Assembly: GCF_032854445.1 (NCBI RefSeq)
Contig: NC_088300.1
Location: 67,122,984 to 67,186,983, forward strand
Direction of reading: 5' to 3'
Length of the DNA stretch: 64,000 bases
From: Liolophura sinensis
Lineage: Eukaryota; Mollusca; Polyplacophora; Chitonida; Chitonidae
This document shows positions 1 to 12,672 of the stretch, piece by piece. The first letter of the stretch is position 1. Each line of letters begins with the position of its first letter. The notes beneath the pieces are model-generated. The model did no database searches. It saw only the letters and a program-made list of their open reading frames with translations, and was not told the DNA's origin. The translations under genes and the position numbers were made by a program.

Positions 1-3000
1 TATAATTTTGTTTCCCCTGTGTAACCGCCAAGCGTAAAATCTGAATTTGGCCATCGACAAGGGCCTGGCAAGCTAGTAATTTGATAGATTGGGGATTAAT
101 CGCCCAATGGTTGTTATGGAACAGAAGAATCTACATAACACTGACTCTACAAGTAAATTGGATCCAACGCACTGCTAATCTTGGGAAATCAATTAAAGAC
201 GTCAAAGAAAAAGCGACCCGTTCGGTGTGATTTGCCGAGATGTAACGATGACAAAGGGTGATCTAGATTTTATAAGTTTTATAGTTGGTATAAATCTCCC
301 CCATAGCCCCCCACCCCCCTCCCCACCCCCACAGAAAATGGTCTGCAAATTCTATCTGAAGACTGCCTCTATGAGTTTGATAATCCATGCGTAAATTTCC
401 TTTGATATGAGAGACTGGTGTTGAGTGGTAAAACACCAGACTATGAACTCTCTGGCAAGTTAATGGATTGAGCAATGTCCACAAGAGGCTTTACAAATCT
501 TCAAAAGTGCTCCACTTAACAGGGGAATTTAATTTACAAAACCAAGAACCAAGCAAAATTCTGTCGTGTGTGAAAATGTTCTGGGGTGTAAAACAAAGAC
601 AAACTGATCATCCCTCAAATGCATTTATCCTGAAATGTGGTGAAAGACTTTAAAACTCAGAAGAAAAAAAAAAAAAAAAAAAAAAGAAGAAGATAAGGAA
701 AAAAATAAAGGTCTTTCCACTCAGCCATCACTTCATTTTTCTAATTTGAATACCCCTTTTCTACAAACAAATCTTAAAAAATAGGCCTGTCTTTTTAAGT
801 ATTTATCCCAGACAATTAGAAAAAGGGACAGGAAAACTATCAGTCTGTTAAACGAAACCTTGTACTGTATATTCTGTTCACACGACCCATGTGCATTAAA
901 TAAACACTTCTCAGCAGTCCTCTCCAGTGGGTCCAAGCATCATGTCATAAACTACTGAAACTAGCCCATTGTTTCAACATGCCCTCCATGGTAATGTTAT
1001 ACACACAGAAGGTTAGTGTTCCACTATTGTTTAATGAAACAAGGCCACAAGGACTTCAGCCACCTTTAATAATTACACATTGTTTAACAATGTCTCTAAA
1101 CACCAGATCTGTTTGTAGTGCAAACACTGTAGCATGTCTGATAGACATTAGGCAGCAATAACAGATACTGGTTTCAATATTTACACACTAATGTTGTCAC
1201 AGATAACACTTTTTTGCACTCTAATTCAACAGAATGATATTATGTTTCACTCTGTTACAACAAACTTGATACATGCCATGAATACAATGGTTTTTTACTT
1301 TTACCCACCAGGATCCAATAGGCAGGATTTGCTTTATTTGTCTTTTGTGACGTTTTTGGAGTGGTTTGCAATCATCAGTTTTGTCTTGACAAGCCTACGC
1401 CCCCATTCTTTCACAGGGCTTGGCATTTTAAGCACCAAGACTGTGGCCATGCCCTGTAGACACAACATTTTGAGCGTTTCAGTGCAGTCTGAAGATCACA
1501 GCATACTGTGACATATCACACAATTCTTCACAGCACACCACAAAGGCCTGACTGCCTGTTGGTATCTACCTTTTCACTGTCAGGGTGTGTTGGTGTCAGT
1601 GGGGAGGGTAAACAGATCATGGACTGGCCTAAATGCCACATGGATCTGTCTAGCCTCACATCAGCAACCTATTAACAGTCTCAAACAAGGCAACGGTGTC
1701 AAAACACGACCATATTTCCCAGGTGGTAATTAACTCAGACAACTGATGCTAATGAGGATACCTATATTAGTGGCCACAGGGAATTTTGGTCAGGTTATTT
1801 TTGCATGTGTCAACGATAACTGTGAGAAACACGACCCAGACTGCAGAATTACTGGAATTCCCCTCCTCTATATTAGATATGTCTCTACTCTGCTGAAATT
1901 ATCGACTGGCCTGATTGGTATTTTTCAAAGTTTTCCATACATCTTCTGAAACACGCCAACATGAATTTACCATTCTGCCCAAACACTTCAGATTAAGGCC
2001 TACAATGTATGTGATCAAAATCAGCTTTAACACAAAGATCCATGTTCCCATTACATTGGTCAGTTCAACTCAATGCATTATCATTTGAAATCAAATAGAT
2101 TAGTTGTTTTATTGTTCTCTTTTTTTTTCGTTTTTTTTTTTCTTTTTTTCTTTAAAAGAATACTTTACTCCTCTTGTGCCTCCAGCTTAGCCGGTCAGGA
2201 AAACAGCCTTCCCCTATCCCCACCACAACTAACTTAGGTATCCTGTTGATTCTACCCTCAGGGTGGTAAGCCTCTGTGTGTCAGTCTAACAGACCTCTCA
2301 CTTAACACATCAAACATCTTATAAGCTGGACTGGGTGTTCTTCACCCCTTAACTAAGCCCCTGTTTCAGCTGGTGGGAAGGTGAGACTCATACATCTGTT
2401 ATCTTCGGGGGGTCTCACGGGGATTAACTTTGTTACATTCCCACTGTGCCCTCTATTTACCTGAACCACAGGATCAATTCCTTACATTTCACCTTTTTTT
2501 TTACTTTCTGGGTATATCAGGTGTTATAATCCAATTCCGTGAAGTCCTTTATGAGTTAACAGGTTCTGCTTCATTACACAACACAGCTGGGCATTAACTG
2601 TCCTATAGACATATCAACAGGTCTTCAATGATGTATTAATGAGTTCTTAATTGAGCCCATTAACCCCCACTGATTTATGTATGATACGGCTTACAGAGGT
2701 GAATATAGAAAGGTAACTGGGGAGCAGACTTATACCCTGTAAGTGCTTCACACCATTTAGATATATACCTCTTCGGTAATGCTTGTATCTGTGTGCAAAA
2801 TGTATGAATGCATCACATCTAAACATAGCGAACTAATATACTGCATTTCTTGACAAGAATAACAAACTGCAGCAAAAAATACAAAGATATAGAAATTTAG
2901 AAAGGTTTGTTCACTTTTTTTTTTCTTACATTTCTCCATATTGAATAAATCCTATTTTCATACCTGTAATATACATAAATTTTCTTTCGACTAGATTTGA

Positions 3001-6000
3001 AAATCTGTTGTGCTTGTCTCAAATGGGGGGAAATTATCACTTCACACAAAAAGTGGATGTAATTCATTTGAAGAATTAAATGTGGCAAAAAACTGACAAG
3101 TGTTAAAAATAAAACCTTAGAAAGGTTCAATAAATTAATGGATCAGTCATCTATAGAATGTTGTTGTTGATATGTCAATTAACCTTGTGACAAGATCACC
3201 TGTGACACCTGGTCAGGTATTGATTAAAGGCTTACCTGTATCGCCTATAACAAGTTAGAGAAGTTTATATGTATCAGCTACAAAAGCTTGCCTTGTAATG
3301 ACCGCTCAACAGCTGTCTTAAATATTGACTCAAAATTCACACAAGAAGAATAAAACTGACAACAGCATGGACTGTGAATTTAATCATGAGTGAAGCTCAA
3401 ATAATCGAAACTGTAACATTTTGAAGCCTGATACAATGCTTGCATCCAGAGGTAACATCTATTTGAAATTCAAAATCTATTCAAACTTTATAACTGATAA
3501 AATGTTGCCATGAAATGTATCAGTCCATATGAGCAGCCAATGGATTTTGGAACTCAAATAAAATTTTCATTTATAAAAAGGACCATTCTTCTACCATCAA
3601 GGGGTGGAAGGGTTGGGGAAGGTCATAAGCTGGTCCCAATCTTTTTCTTATCTTGTACCTCACATCTATTATAACATCAAACAAGCCACCCCTTCAGAGG
3701 GGTTGGCCTATTGACCTCTCTGACAACACCATGGTCATAGGTGGACACAGACCCCCATTACAAATTTTCTTTTTCCGAACGTAATTCTGTGGATTTTAGG
3801 GTGTTAAGTCTTTTTTCCTGCCAGCCTGCCATATTTGGTGTACAGGTGCACGTTTGGTATGAAAATGATGGAAACTGTCTAAGCTTTGGGCAAGTATGAG
3901 TTTTAATGATGAAAGTTTGAAATTCTGGGCGAGAGGACACAACGAGACAGGTGGTGATAAGGCTGTGAGTGACGCCCCCTTGGATTTGCTAGGCACCCCT
4001 CCCAGCTGCCAGCATAGAAAGGTCCAGATTTTGAGGGCCAACCTATGTCAAAATTTTTTGACTTCTTTCTCACAGGCTGGGCCAGGTATTCACAAAAGCT
4101 TATTGGCTGCAGAATGTCTGGGACTGAGCTACATTGCTAAATATTAACATTGTGGCTTATGGGAAATTAATGGGGGTCTGTGGCCTGGTTTAAACACTAT
4201 CCCCGCTCCCTTCACTATCCCGGTTTTAATGTGAGCTGAAGATGGATCAGAGGTATAAGTGTGTAGCAGTGTAGGACTGATAATGTTGGGAAGTGGTGGT
4301 GGGGGTCGGGGTGGGGGGCTGGGAGGTAAACCACAGAAATATGCCACTACTGAACCCTGATTTATGCTTCAGATAATGAAAGAGGGTGCAGAACAGTAAA
4401 CATCAGGAAGAGAAGGCCCCAGGAATGTTACTTTCTCTGACAAGGCTATCTGCCAGCACTTAAAACCTCGACTTATCAAACATACCTAGGCCAACAGGCC
4501 AAATTCCTGTCCAGGCAACATAGTTTAAAAACATTTCAAGTACACCAGAAAACTTTTTGTCAAACTTACTTAGTGGTGTATGTATACAAAAGGTTAAACT
4601 CGGGACAACAAACAAGCAAACCAAAATACTTTGTTTGCATATGAAGTACTTGGAGAAAGATGGCGATCTTTCAAGTCTTCAATTAAATCAGACTGAAATC
4701 TTCAGCAAACCTGAATCTCTCCATACCAGACATACATAATAACAACTGTGATGGATCAGTTTTGGTTCAGTCAGTTTCACAACTGGTCAGTCAACTGAGC
4801 ATAAATCATAATTCAATGGCTTAGATACTCTGAAACAACGGAGAACTCACACATTTGCTTGCTTCAGTATTTCAACAAAATGATATATGCCACCTTCAGG
4901 GCACATAAAGATGATTTCCAATGCCTGAGGGTACATATGTTAAGCCTCGCTGGACATAAAGGTATAATGTTTACACTTATGCATGTAAACACCAATAATA
5001 TCCCGAGCTGCAGATAAATTCATAGCAGTTTCTCCCCATAAATAACAATTATGTCACAGCTGCAATGCTTAAAGAAGAGCTACAACTGTACAGCCAATAT
5101 GCACGTGTATACAGCCATTGCTACAGCAAGAAGACAAACTGACATTTTTTTTCTCACATAATTTGACACATGTAATACTGTCAGTGCATGCTGTAGTATC
5201 CTTCAAGCCTGAACCTTATCACGAATCTCCCACACTGAACGTTGACAGAAACAACACTATCTACTAGTGTTCTGTAGCACACACACACACACAAAAAAAC
5301 AGGCTTATATGCAAATAAGGCAGTGAAGGAGCAATTTGTGTGGCTCATTAATATTGATAGGTTCTCGATAAATCACCAGTTTTTATTGGGCTAAAGGTTG
5401 CCGTTATTAACCTCTTTACATGGATATTGTAATCCATGACAGGCTAAGGAAGTGCATGTAATGGATTTCATATGTCAGTTGTCATTTAGTGGGAAATAAC
5501 CCACCTGGCTTCAGCAATTAATGCACTAAGAACACAATATACACAACAGCTGATTCCTGTGTAAAGTTTGAGTGTATACACCCAGGCCATGTGACATGTG
5601 CCCATTATGCGCCCTGCCTTGGGGCAATGCTGAGTTTACCCTAACTTACATGTGTAACTGTCCACATATTAGTCTGATGATATAACAACATCAACGCTCA
5701 TCACCGTCAAATTAATCAAGCATATAAGTGGATACCGTAGAGTTATAAAGAAAAACATATACATACATGTATATATAGACAAACCAAAGTTTGTTGATGA
5801 TCCTCCCATCGGCTTATTAGCATAAGGGAAAAAGTGTGAGAAGTTACATTTTAATATTCCAACAAAGTTTTGTTTGCTATCTTCAGAAAATGTGAATATC
5901 AATTAAAGAAAAGAAATGTTAATACTCACATCTTATATCTGTCAAACGAGTGAGACTACAGTTTGAGTGTAGCTTAACTGGCATATATTCATTTACCCTA

Positions 6001-6984
6001 ATTCCTCAACCTTGTCGCATATGAAAGGGCAACTTTCGATGCAATTTATGCACATTTTAAATTTTACTTTGGAGACAAAACTACATTAGTTGGATAAGCC
6101 AAATTCAGATCTTCACAAAAAGTATAATTTTATAAGTCAACACAAATTAATGCCTTCAGAATATGCTTGAATAAACTTGCAAGCATGCAATAGGTTGAAG
6201 AATTACAGTACATGCCTTTCTGCTGTCCATACTGGTCTGTGTGTGTATCCATGACAACATGTATTTTAACTAGCTGACACATTATTTTAAGCTTTTCTGA
6301 CATCAATTAATGCTTCTGACATTCATCAATAAATAAGTTATCCTCCCTGTAAAAATTTACCAATTAGGTTTTTGTTCAGCTAATTCTTCACATTACAGCA
6401 CAAGCTGCTACATGTATGTTTATATAGGCCTACTGTTCTGTTACCACAGCACTGGAACTGGCAGTTATTAACCCACATAACAGTACTTTAAATTAACAGC
6501 ATCGGTGATACAGGGCAAAAAACCAAAGGCACATGCACGCACATGGCTTCTGTATTTTTTTGTTATGGAACAATTTTTGGAAAAACTATGGCACTACCTT
6601 ATGTCTTTATTAGTTTGATTGGTGTAAAAATATCCATTGCAGCCTATGTCCATTAGTACTTATTTACCTGGGTTGCGGAACAGGAGCCCGGGGTAATGTA
6701 GCGTAAGCTACAATCCCTGCCAAGTTGTATAATACATTTCTGGAATTAGACATGCCAGTGCTTCATTAGAGCTAACCACGCAATTCTACCCACCCTAAAA
6801 CCCTACATTATCATCACTGATTAGGTCAAAATGGTTTTATTAATATGAAATGCAGAACAAAAGACATTAAATGAACACGCACGTTCAAATGATATGCCAT
6901 TTTAACCTTTGAGGGAATCCTGCATATCACAGAATTATATGATTGGTTTTTTTTTTACCTTAGAACTATTAAAGTCGTACATAG
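1..6984. other. Non-coding stretch with no supported gene
   Basis: The only clear features are a 22-base poly(A) at about 664-685, T-rich tracts near 2118-2153, and a short (CA)n at 5278-5293. The longest open frame is 106 aa (1191-1511) and has no recognisable motif. Isolated splice-like motifs occur, but none is bordered by a convincing open exon. The stretch may be intron or 3' flank of the candidate gene starting at 14993. Confidence 0.5.
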
Positions 6985-7050
6985 CATATTAAATTACAGC
7001 TAGACATATTAAATTACAGCTAGACAAATTAAATTACAGCTAGACATATT
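6985..7050 (+). repeat. 20-bp tandem repeat, about 3.3 copies
   Basis: Near-perfect repeats of CATATTAAATTACAGCTAGA, with a single A-for-T change in the third copy. Confidence 0.9.
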
Positions 7051-9439
7051 AACTACGGTACATCAAGGCTGTTCCCTCCTGCCACTGTTCTCAGGGCCAG
7101 TTTTTTAACGGAAATGCTGCGAGATCTCGCATTATATTATCACGCTGGGTGCTAATTTTCACTCAACAGACTATGCTTTAACCTAGCTGCAGCATGCTTC
7201 CCACATTCAGTATCTGTTTCATTGAACTTCTGCATTGGAAATTGTGTCCCCATTTGTAGTAAGTTATAGTAAAAACAATGGAGGAACGAAAAATGTCAAG
7301 TAGAAAGTGTTATTTTGAAATGATGCCATTTTATTGGCCGTGAAAAGCAGCCGCAACATGAAACTTCAAATGCCACTGTCCGTTACTGGACGCTAATTTG
7401 ACCACAGCTGCTCTGTTGTGGCAATTCTAGGGGTGTGCATCCCGAAATACAACTGTTGCTTACAATACTCTTTTGTGTGGTTTAACATGAAGTTTGCTTG
7501 ATTCATGTTCTCCGGTAACTTGCCAACACTCATGATAACGGTAACTCATGAGTTTACTCCAGGCACTCATACTTCTACCACTAATAAAAATGTAGCTAAC
7601 ATATATAAGCAGGGCCTAATCTGAATTCAGAAGGGCAGGGGGTGGAACCACCGGTGAAGGGCACATCATTGTTGAATATTTCGATTCTCATACATTTTTA
7701 ACGGCCTCGATTCCTATGGTTGACCTCCACCCCACGTGCACACCACAACACGTACATAGCCCGAAAATTCTGTCTAATGATGCCATTTCTGTGTATTTAC
7801 TGATATGTGGAGACCTCTGCCATCCCGGATGACGTGCATGTGATCATCCCGTTGTATCATAGATACCCCAGACCATCATTAAAAAGTTGTTCGTTGTGGG
7901 TAAAAAATCCTGTTTCGGTCGGGTCGGTCGGTCGGCATTTTTTTTTCTTGTTTTTACAAGTAAATTGAAAGTAATTCCTGGCCCGCATAATCTTAATGCT
8001 AATTGAATTATCACGCGTCCAATTTTCGTCACCTGCTTCAGGGCATGCATTTCCAATTTTAAATGCTCTTGAAAAACTTTGTTGTTTTCATAACCAAGTT
8101 CTTTCACACTGAAGTCAAATATTCCTTCTTGATTCTGGGTCCAACATTAAATTTGAGTAAATTTACGAACTTTAACCCTATACAACTCAATTTGAAAGGC
8201 ATTCGCCACTGTGGGGAAGAGACGCCAATTTGCTTTCGCCACACAGAAATTATATTCGCCAAAACTAATATGGCGAATGGCTAGCCCAAGCCTAGTGACT
8301 GAGTAGCGAAGGGCTGGATTAGGCCCTGATAAGTGAAAAATTTACGAGTCGTTCAAACAATAAATACATCATACAGATACATCATGTATAAATAAAAGGT
8401 TCCAGTGAAGTTTAATGGGGCTTAAAACTCACGTGTAATATACTTTAGAGCTGGAGTCATCTGTACCAACATCAATGCATTAAACTGATGCCAAAACAAC
8501 ATCTGGAGGTTTACTCATCAATATATATTAAACATTCCTATCCCATGATAAAACGTCAGAAAGTGGCGGGCTAAATACCGCCCCTTTCATATAATATCTT
8601 ATGATGAATATCTAACTATTAAATCATAATAACAGTTTATCTTCTTCAAAGTTCATGTTTCGACCTTATTCGCATCTATTCCATGTCTTCATCAGGTGTG
8701 CTATGCTGTATGATGTCCTACAATTACTGGTCTCTGACCTGCTGCAAACTACAGCAGTTTCTTAATAACCTATATTTATCATGCTGGGATTTCACATAAA
8801 TTAATAATAACTTGTCAGGGTTGAGTGTTCCACTAGGACACGCTCCTGTATCAATAGCAGCAAATGTGATTTAAATCTGAAGCTCCCTTATTCACTAATT
8901 GCTAGAAATAGACTTGGAAAAAAAATTTCCAGTCAATTGTCTGCGAGAGCCATTATATCTTGCTGGATGATTACTCCATAGCTATTAATTAGGCATCCTA
9001 TACCTACTGGTGAAGTTGGGTGTCCCCAGGGATCAATAGAGGACAAGGCTCTGTGGGAAGGTGGAGGGGGTGGGGAGTAGCATCAGATGACAAGATCCTT
9101 GTGAATCTGATACTGCCATCCCTCATCCCCACTAAACAGGGTCAGGATCACTTACCTCAGCAATAACAAGGCTCAGTCAACATTTGTGGGGGCAAAGACA
9201 GTCAGCCCTAAATTACAAAAACAGAGCTGTAACTGATGCCTGCAAAAGGCAATTTAATAGCCCTGTGTTTTGTTCCACTAAAGCTAAACTGGTTACAGTA
9301 GACTTGAACCCAATGAAGCTTGAGGTGTAATGAACCCAGAGGAAGGCAGGGACTAGAATAAGGAGAGTAGAGGAACTGAGTGACTTAGGAGCTCCCTGAG
9401 GGTGTTTGGGTTGACCAGAAGGGGGTCTAACTGACCAGT
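7051..9439. other. Non-coding, apart from the possible transposon
   Basis: Besides 7610-8328 I see nothing gene-like. A good-looking - strand donor/acceptor pair around 9152-9205 encloses stops in all three frames, so it is not a coding exon. Confidence 0.5.
7610..8328. mobile_element. Possible non-autonomous DNA transposon (719 bp)
   Basis: The stretch starts CAGGGCCTAATC and ends with the exact inverse GATTAGGCCCTG (12-bp terminal inverted repeat). ATAAG lies directly outside both ends. CAGGG-type ends are typical of hAT elements, but hAT duplications are 8 bp, so the 5-bp match is not a clean fit. No transposase is encoded. It could be a MITE-like derivative or a chance pair. Confidence 0.45.
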
Positions 9440-9760
9440 AGGGCATGGTGGGACAACAGATGCCTAGGTGGTCTTGTTACAGTTGGGTGGGCTGTTTGGG
9501 GATAGGAAGTCTAGATAGCCTTGAAATTGAAACCTGGGTGACCTGCTTATGGCTGTGTGGACTTGTTACAGCTGGGTGGCCTTGTTACAGCTGGGTGGCC
9601 TTGTTAGTGTTGGGAGGGAAAATGAATGGGAAAAAGGTGGGTTTAGGACAAGGTGGCCTGCTTAGGGTTGGGTGGGCAAATAAAGTTAGAGTGGCCTGAT
9701 TTACAAGGTGGATGGGCTTACAAAGCTTGTTGGGCTATGGGGCTTGGTGTCAGAGTTAAT
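9440..9760 (+). repeat. G-rich degenerate repeat next to the minisatellite
   Basis: This contains repeated blocks such as CTTGTTACAGCTGGGTGGC, two of them spaced exactly 19 bp at 9562 and 9581, with looser relatives on both sides. Nineteen is half of the adjacent 38-bp unit and both share a TTGT..GGGTGG core, so this may be a decayed precursor of the array. Confidence 0.5.
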
Positions 9761-9905
9761 GACAGCTGGGTGGAAAAGATAGTTAAGGGTAATAATGGTT
9801 CGGTGTTCAAACTGTTCAAGCCCGAGTAGGCTGGTTAAAACAGGGTGTGTTGGTGAGATAAGCAGAAACATTCATTTGCTTGTAAATGCTTGCCAGGATG
9901 TTTTT

Positions 9906-11152
9906 GGAATAGGTTGTCTGGGTAGGATAGGGTGACGTACTTTGGAATGGCTGGGATGGGGGCTGTCCTACTTTGGAATAAGTTGTCTGGGTGGGATACA
10001 GTGCCGTACTTTGGAATGGGTTGTCTGAGTGGGATATGGTGCCATACTTTGGAATGGGTTGTCTGGGTGGGATACAGTGCCGTACTTTGGAATAGGTTGT
10101 CTGGGTGGGATATGGTGCCCTACTTTGGAGTGGGTTGTCAGGGTGGGATACAGTGCCGTACTTTGGAATGGGTTGTCTGGGTGGGATACAGTGCCGTACT
10201 TTGGAATGGGTTGTCTGGGTGGGATATGGTCCCGTACTTTGGAATAGGTTGTCTGGGTGGGATACAGTGCCGTACTTTGGAATGGGTTGTCTGGGTGGGA
10301 TACAGCGACGTACTTTGGAATAGGTTGTCTGGGTGGGATATGGTGCCATACTTTGGAATGGGTTGTCTGGGTGGGATACAGTGCTGTACTTTGGAATAGG
10401 TTGTCTGGGTGGGATACAGTGCTGTACTTTGGAATGGGTTGTCTGGGTGGGATACAGTGCCGTACTTTGGAATGGGTTGTCTGGGTGGGATATGGTGCCA
10501 TACTTTGGAATGGGTTGTCTGGGTGGGATACAGTGCTGTACTTTGGAATAGGTTGTCTGGGTGGGATATGGTGCCGTACTTTGGAATGGGTTGTCTGGAT
10601 GGGATACAGTGCCGTACTTTGGAATGGGTTGTCTGGGTGGGATACAGTGCCATACTTTGGAATAGGTTGTCTGGGTGGGATACAGTGCTGTACTTTGGAA
10701 TGGGTTGTCTGGGTGGGATACAGTGCCGTACTTTGGAATGGGTTGTCTGGGTGGGATACAGCGCCGTACTTTGGAATGGGTTGTCTGGGTGGGATATGGT
10801 GCCATACTTTGGAATGGGTTGTCTGGGTGGGATATGGTGCCATACTTTGGAATGGGTTGTCTGGGTGGGATACAGTGCCGTACTTTGGAATAGGTTGTCT
10901 GGGTGGGATATGGTGCCGTACTTTGGAATGGGTTGTCTGGGTGGGATACAGTGCTGTACTTTGGAATGGGTTGTCTGGGTGGGATATGGTGCCATACTTT
11001 GGAATGGGTTGTCTGGGTGGGATACAGTGCTGTACTTTGGAATAGGTTGTCTGGGTGGGATATGGTGCTGTACTTTGGAATGGGTTGTCTGGGTGGGATA
11101 CAGTGCCGTACTTTGGAGTGGGTTGTCTGGGTGGGATATGGTGCCATACTTT
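9906..11152 (+). repeat. 38-bp minisatellite, 31 regular copies plus two degenerate ones
   Basis: From 9975 to 11152 there are exactly 31 head-to-tail 38-bp units of the type GGAATGGGTTGTCTGGGTGG / GATACAGTGCCGTACTTT, preceded by two irregular units. Units fall into two main types, with ATACAG (19 copies) or ATATGG (12 copies) in the middle, in an irregular order. No copy has lost or gained a base, so the array is well homogenised. Because 38 is not divisible by three and the units lack stops in several frames, long reading frames run through both strands (up to 474 codons on the - strand). They encode only repeats and are artefacts, not genes. The + strand carries three GGG tracts per unit. 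Confidence 0.97.
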
Positions 11153-11159
11153 GGAAGTA

Positions 11160-12490
11160 GCAGACTAGAGAGGATAAGGCAAAAAAACAGCATTCTGATG
11201 AAATAAATTTACGGTTATTGAAGAATGTGGTCATTTGCAAAATTTAGGAATATACTTTCAACTGTACTTGCAAGTCTACACAGTTATTTCTATTTACTAT
11301 GGCTCAGCTCATATTATCCATTAACAAATGTTTGTCCTTAAGTAAATCATACAGAAATTTTCTGAAATGTTAAAACCATAAATATATACACACAGCCACT
11401 GAGCAAGGGACCAAGAATTTATGCCAGAATAAATAATTCTACAACCACCTTAATACATTTTTCTTGTCCTCTTGAACAAATTGTGGAGATTATTGTTTCT
11501 TTATTTCTTCTGTACATTTCCTGTCTATACATGCTGGCAAACTGTTCGACTACAAATGCATAACTATCGCAGATTTCTAAAGTGATGGCAACTGGCCAAA
11601 CTTCTATCACCAAAACCATTGTTTTATCAGCCAATATGACAGAAAGAGAACTTCAACACATGTTCTCCCTAAAACTGAAATGAGAACAATACATCTATAT
11701 GAAACTCTTCTTGTTCTTGTTAAGCTGGGAATTAAGTGAGACAAGCTAAGTAAGCCTGACAATTATATTATATATCTTACAATACACACCCTGTCCCTGC
11801 ACAGACTGGGTGTGATAGAAACAATAGAGCCTGTATCTCATTTCTACACTAGGGTGTATATTACAATCATAATGACGGTAACACAGCCCTGATGATTAGG
11901 TGCCTGAGCTCTCCAGTCATGTTTATACCCATATCTCCAAATGTAACAGGCAACTTCCTTTTTTTTCTCTGCCAAAATGCCCCTCCCCCTCCAAAAATTA
12001 GATTGTGTATTGGCTCTTGTTTTACCCTGATAATCACATCTGAGGCTCTAGTACTGCATGAATATTTATAAGTTCCCTGGTTCAAGTAAAGCTATTGTCG
12101 GGTGGAGCGGGGAGGGGATGAATGCCTGTGGGACCCTGGTCAGGCAAACTAACAAAATACCATAACTCCCCTCCCATCAATTACTGGAATTACCACTAGT
12201 CCTCTAAGGCACTGTACCCCGACACTGGCTACACACAAAATAGTATCTGTTATACATTCACTTCACATCTCATCAATAATACAGAAACCGTCATATCTCA
12301 GAAACAGAAACAAAGACCAGAGACAAGAGAGGTACCAGGGTAGATCTAGTGCACGACATACATGTATCAGATAGCCATTAATAAGTGAGACTGCGTTTTA
12401 AATATAAACAGGGAGTGGATTATGCTTTACTATGCGTCTAGTCTTCAATCTGGGTAATAAGACTGGAATCACGAACAACGGGACGGTCGG
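11160..12490. other. Non-coding stretch
   Basis: Nothing supportable was found. A 71-codon - strand frame at 11419-11634 has no family signature. Confidence 0.5.
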
Positions 12491-12492
12491 CA

Positions 12493-12672
12493 CTTGATAA
12501 TGGTCTACATGACTTTATCATTATATATCTGGAGTCAAACTGACACGAAAAACAGAGCTTGACAATGGTCTACATGATTCTGTCATTATGTATCTGGTGT
12601 CGAGACATGGTATGAAACATGGAACTCCATAATACTCTACTAGACTCAATCACTACATATCTCGTACCAGAT
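12493..12672 (+). repeat. Degenerate 65-67-bp tandem repeat, three copies
   Basis: Copies start near 12493, 12558 and 12625, each with a block like CTTGACAATGGTCTACATGA followed by a TCATTATATATCTGG-type block. The third copy is the most diverged. Confidence 0.7.

Noticed and set aside
6665-6713. - strand 49-bp exon-like stretch (CAG/GTAAAT donor, one open frame)
   Set aside because: The acceptor lacks a pyrimidine tract, and 16 codons without a recognised motif are too few.
9152-9205. - strand exon with GAG/GTAAGT donor and good acceptor
   Set aside because: All three frames between acceptor and donor contain stops, so it cannot be a coding exon; it might at most be a non-coding exon.
9816-11240. 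474-codon - strand frame and several 260-350-codon frames over the minisatellite
   Set aside because: The frames exist only because the 38-bp unit has no stop in several frames on both strands. They encode the repeat and have no independent start, splice or domain evidence.
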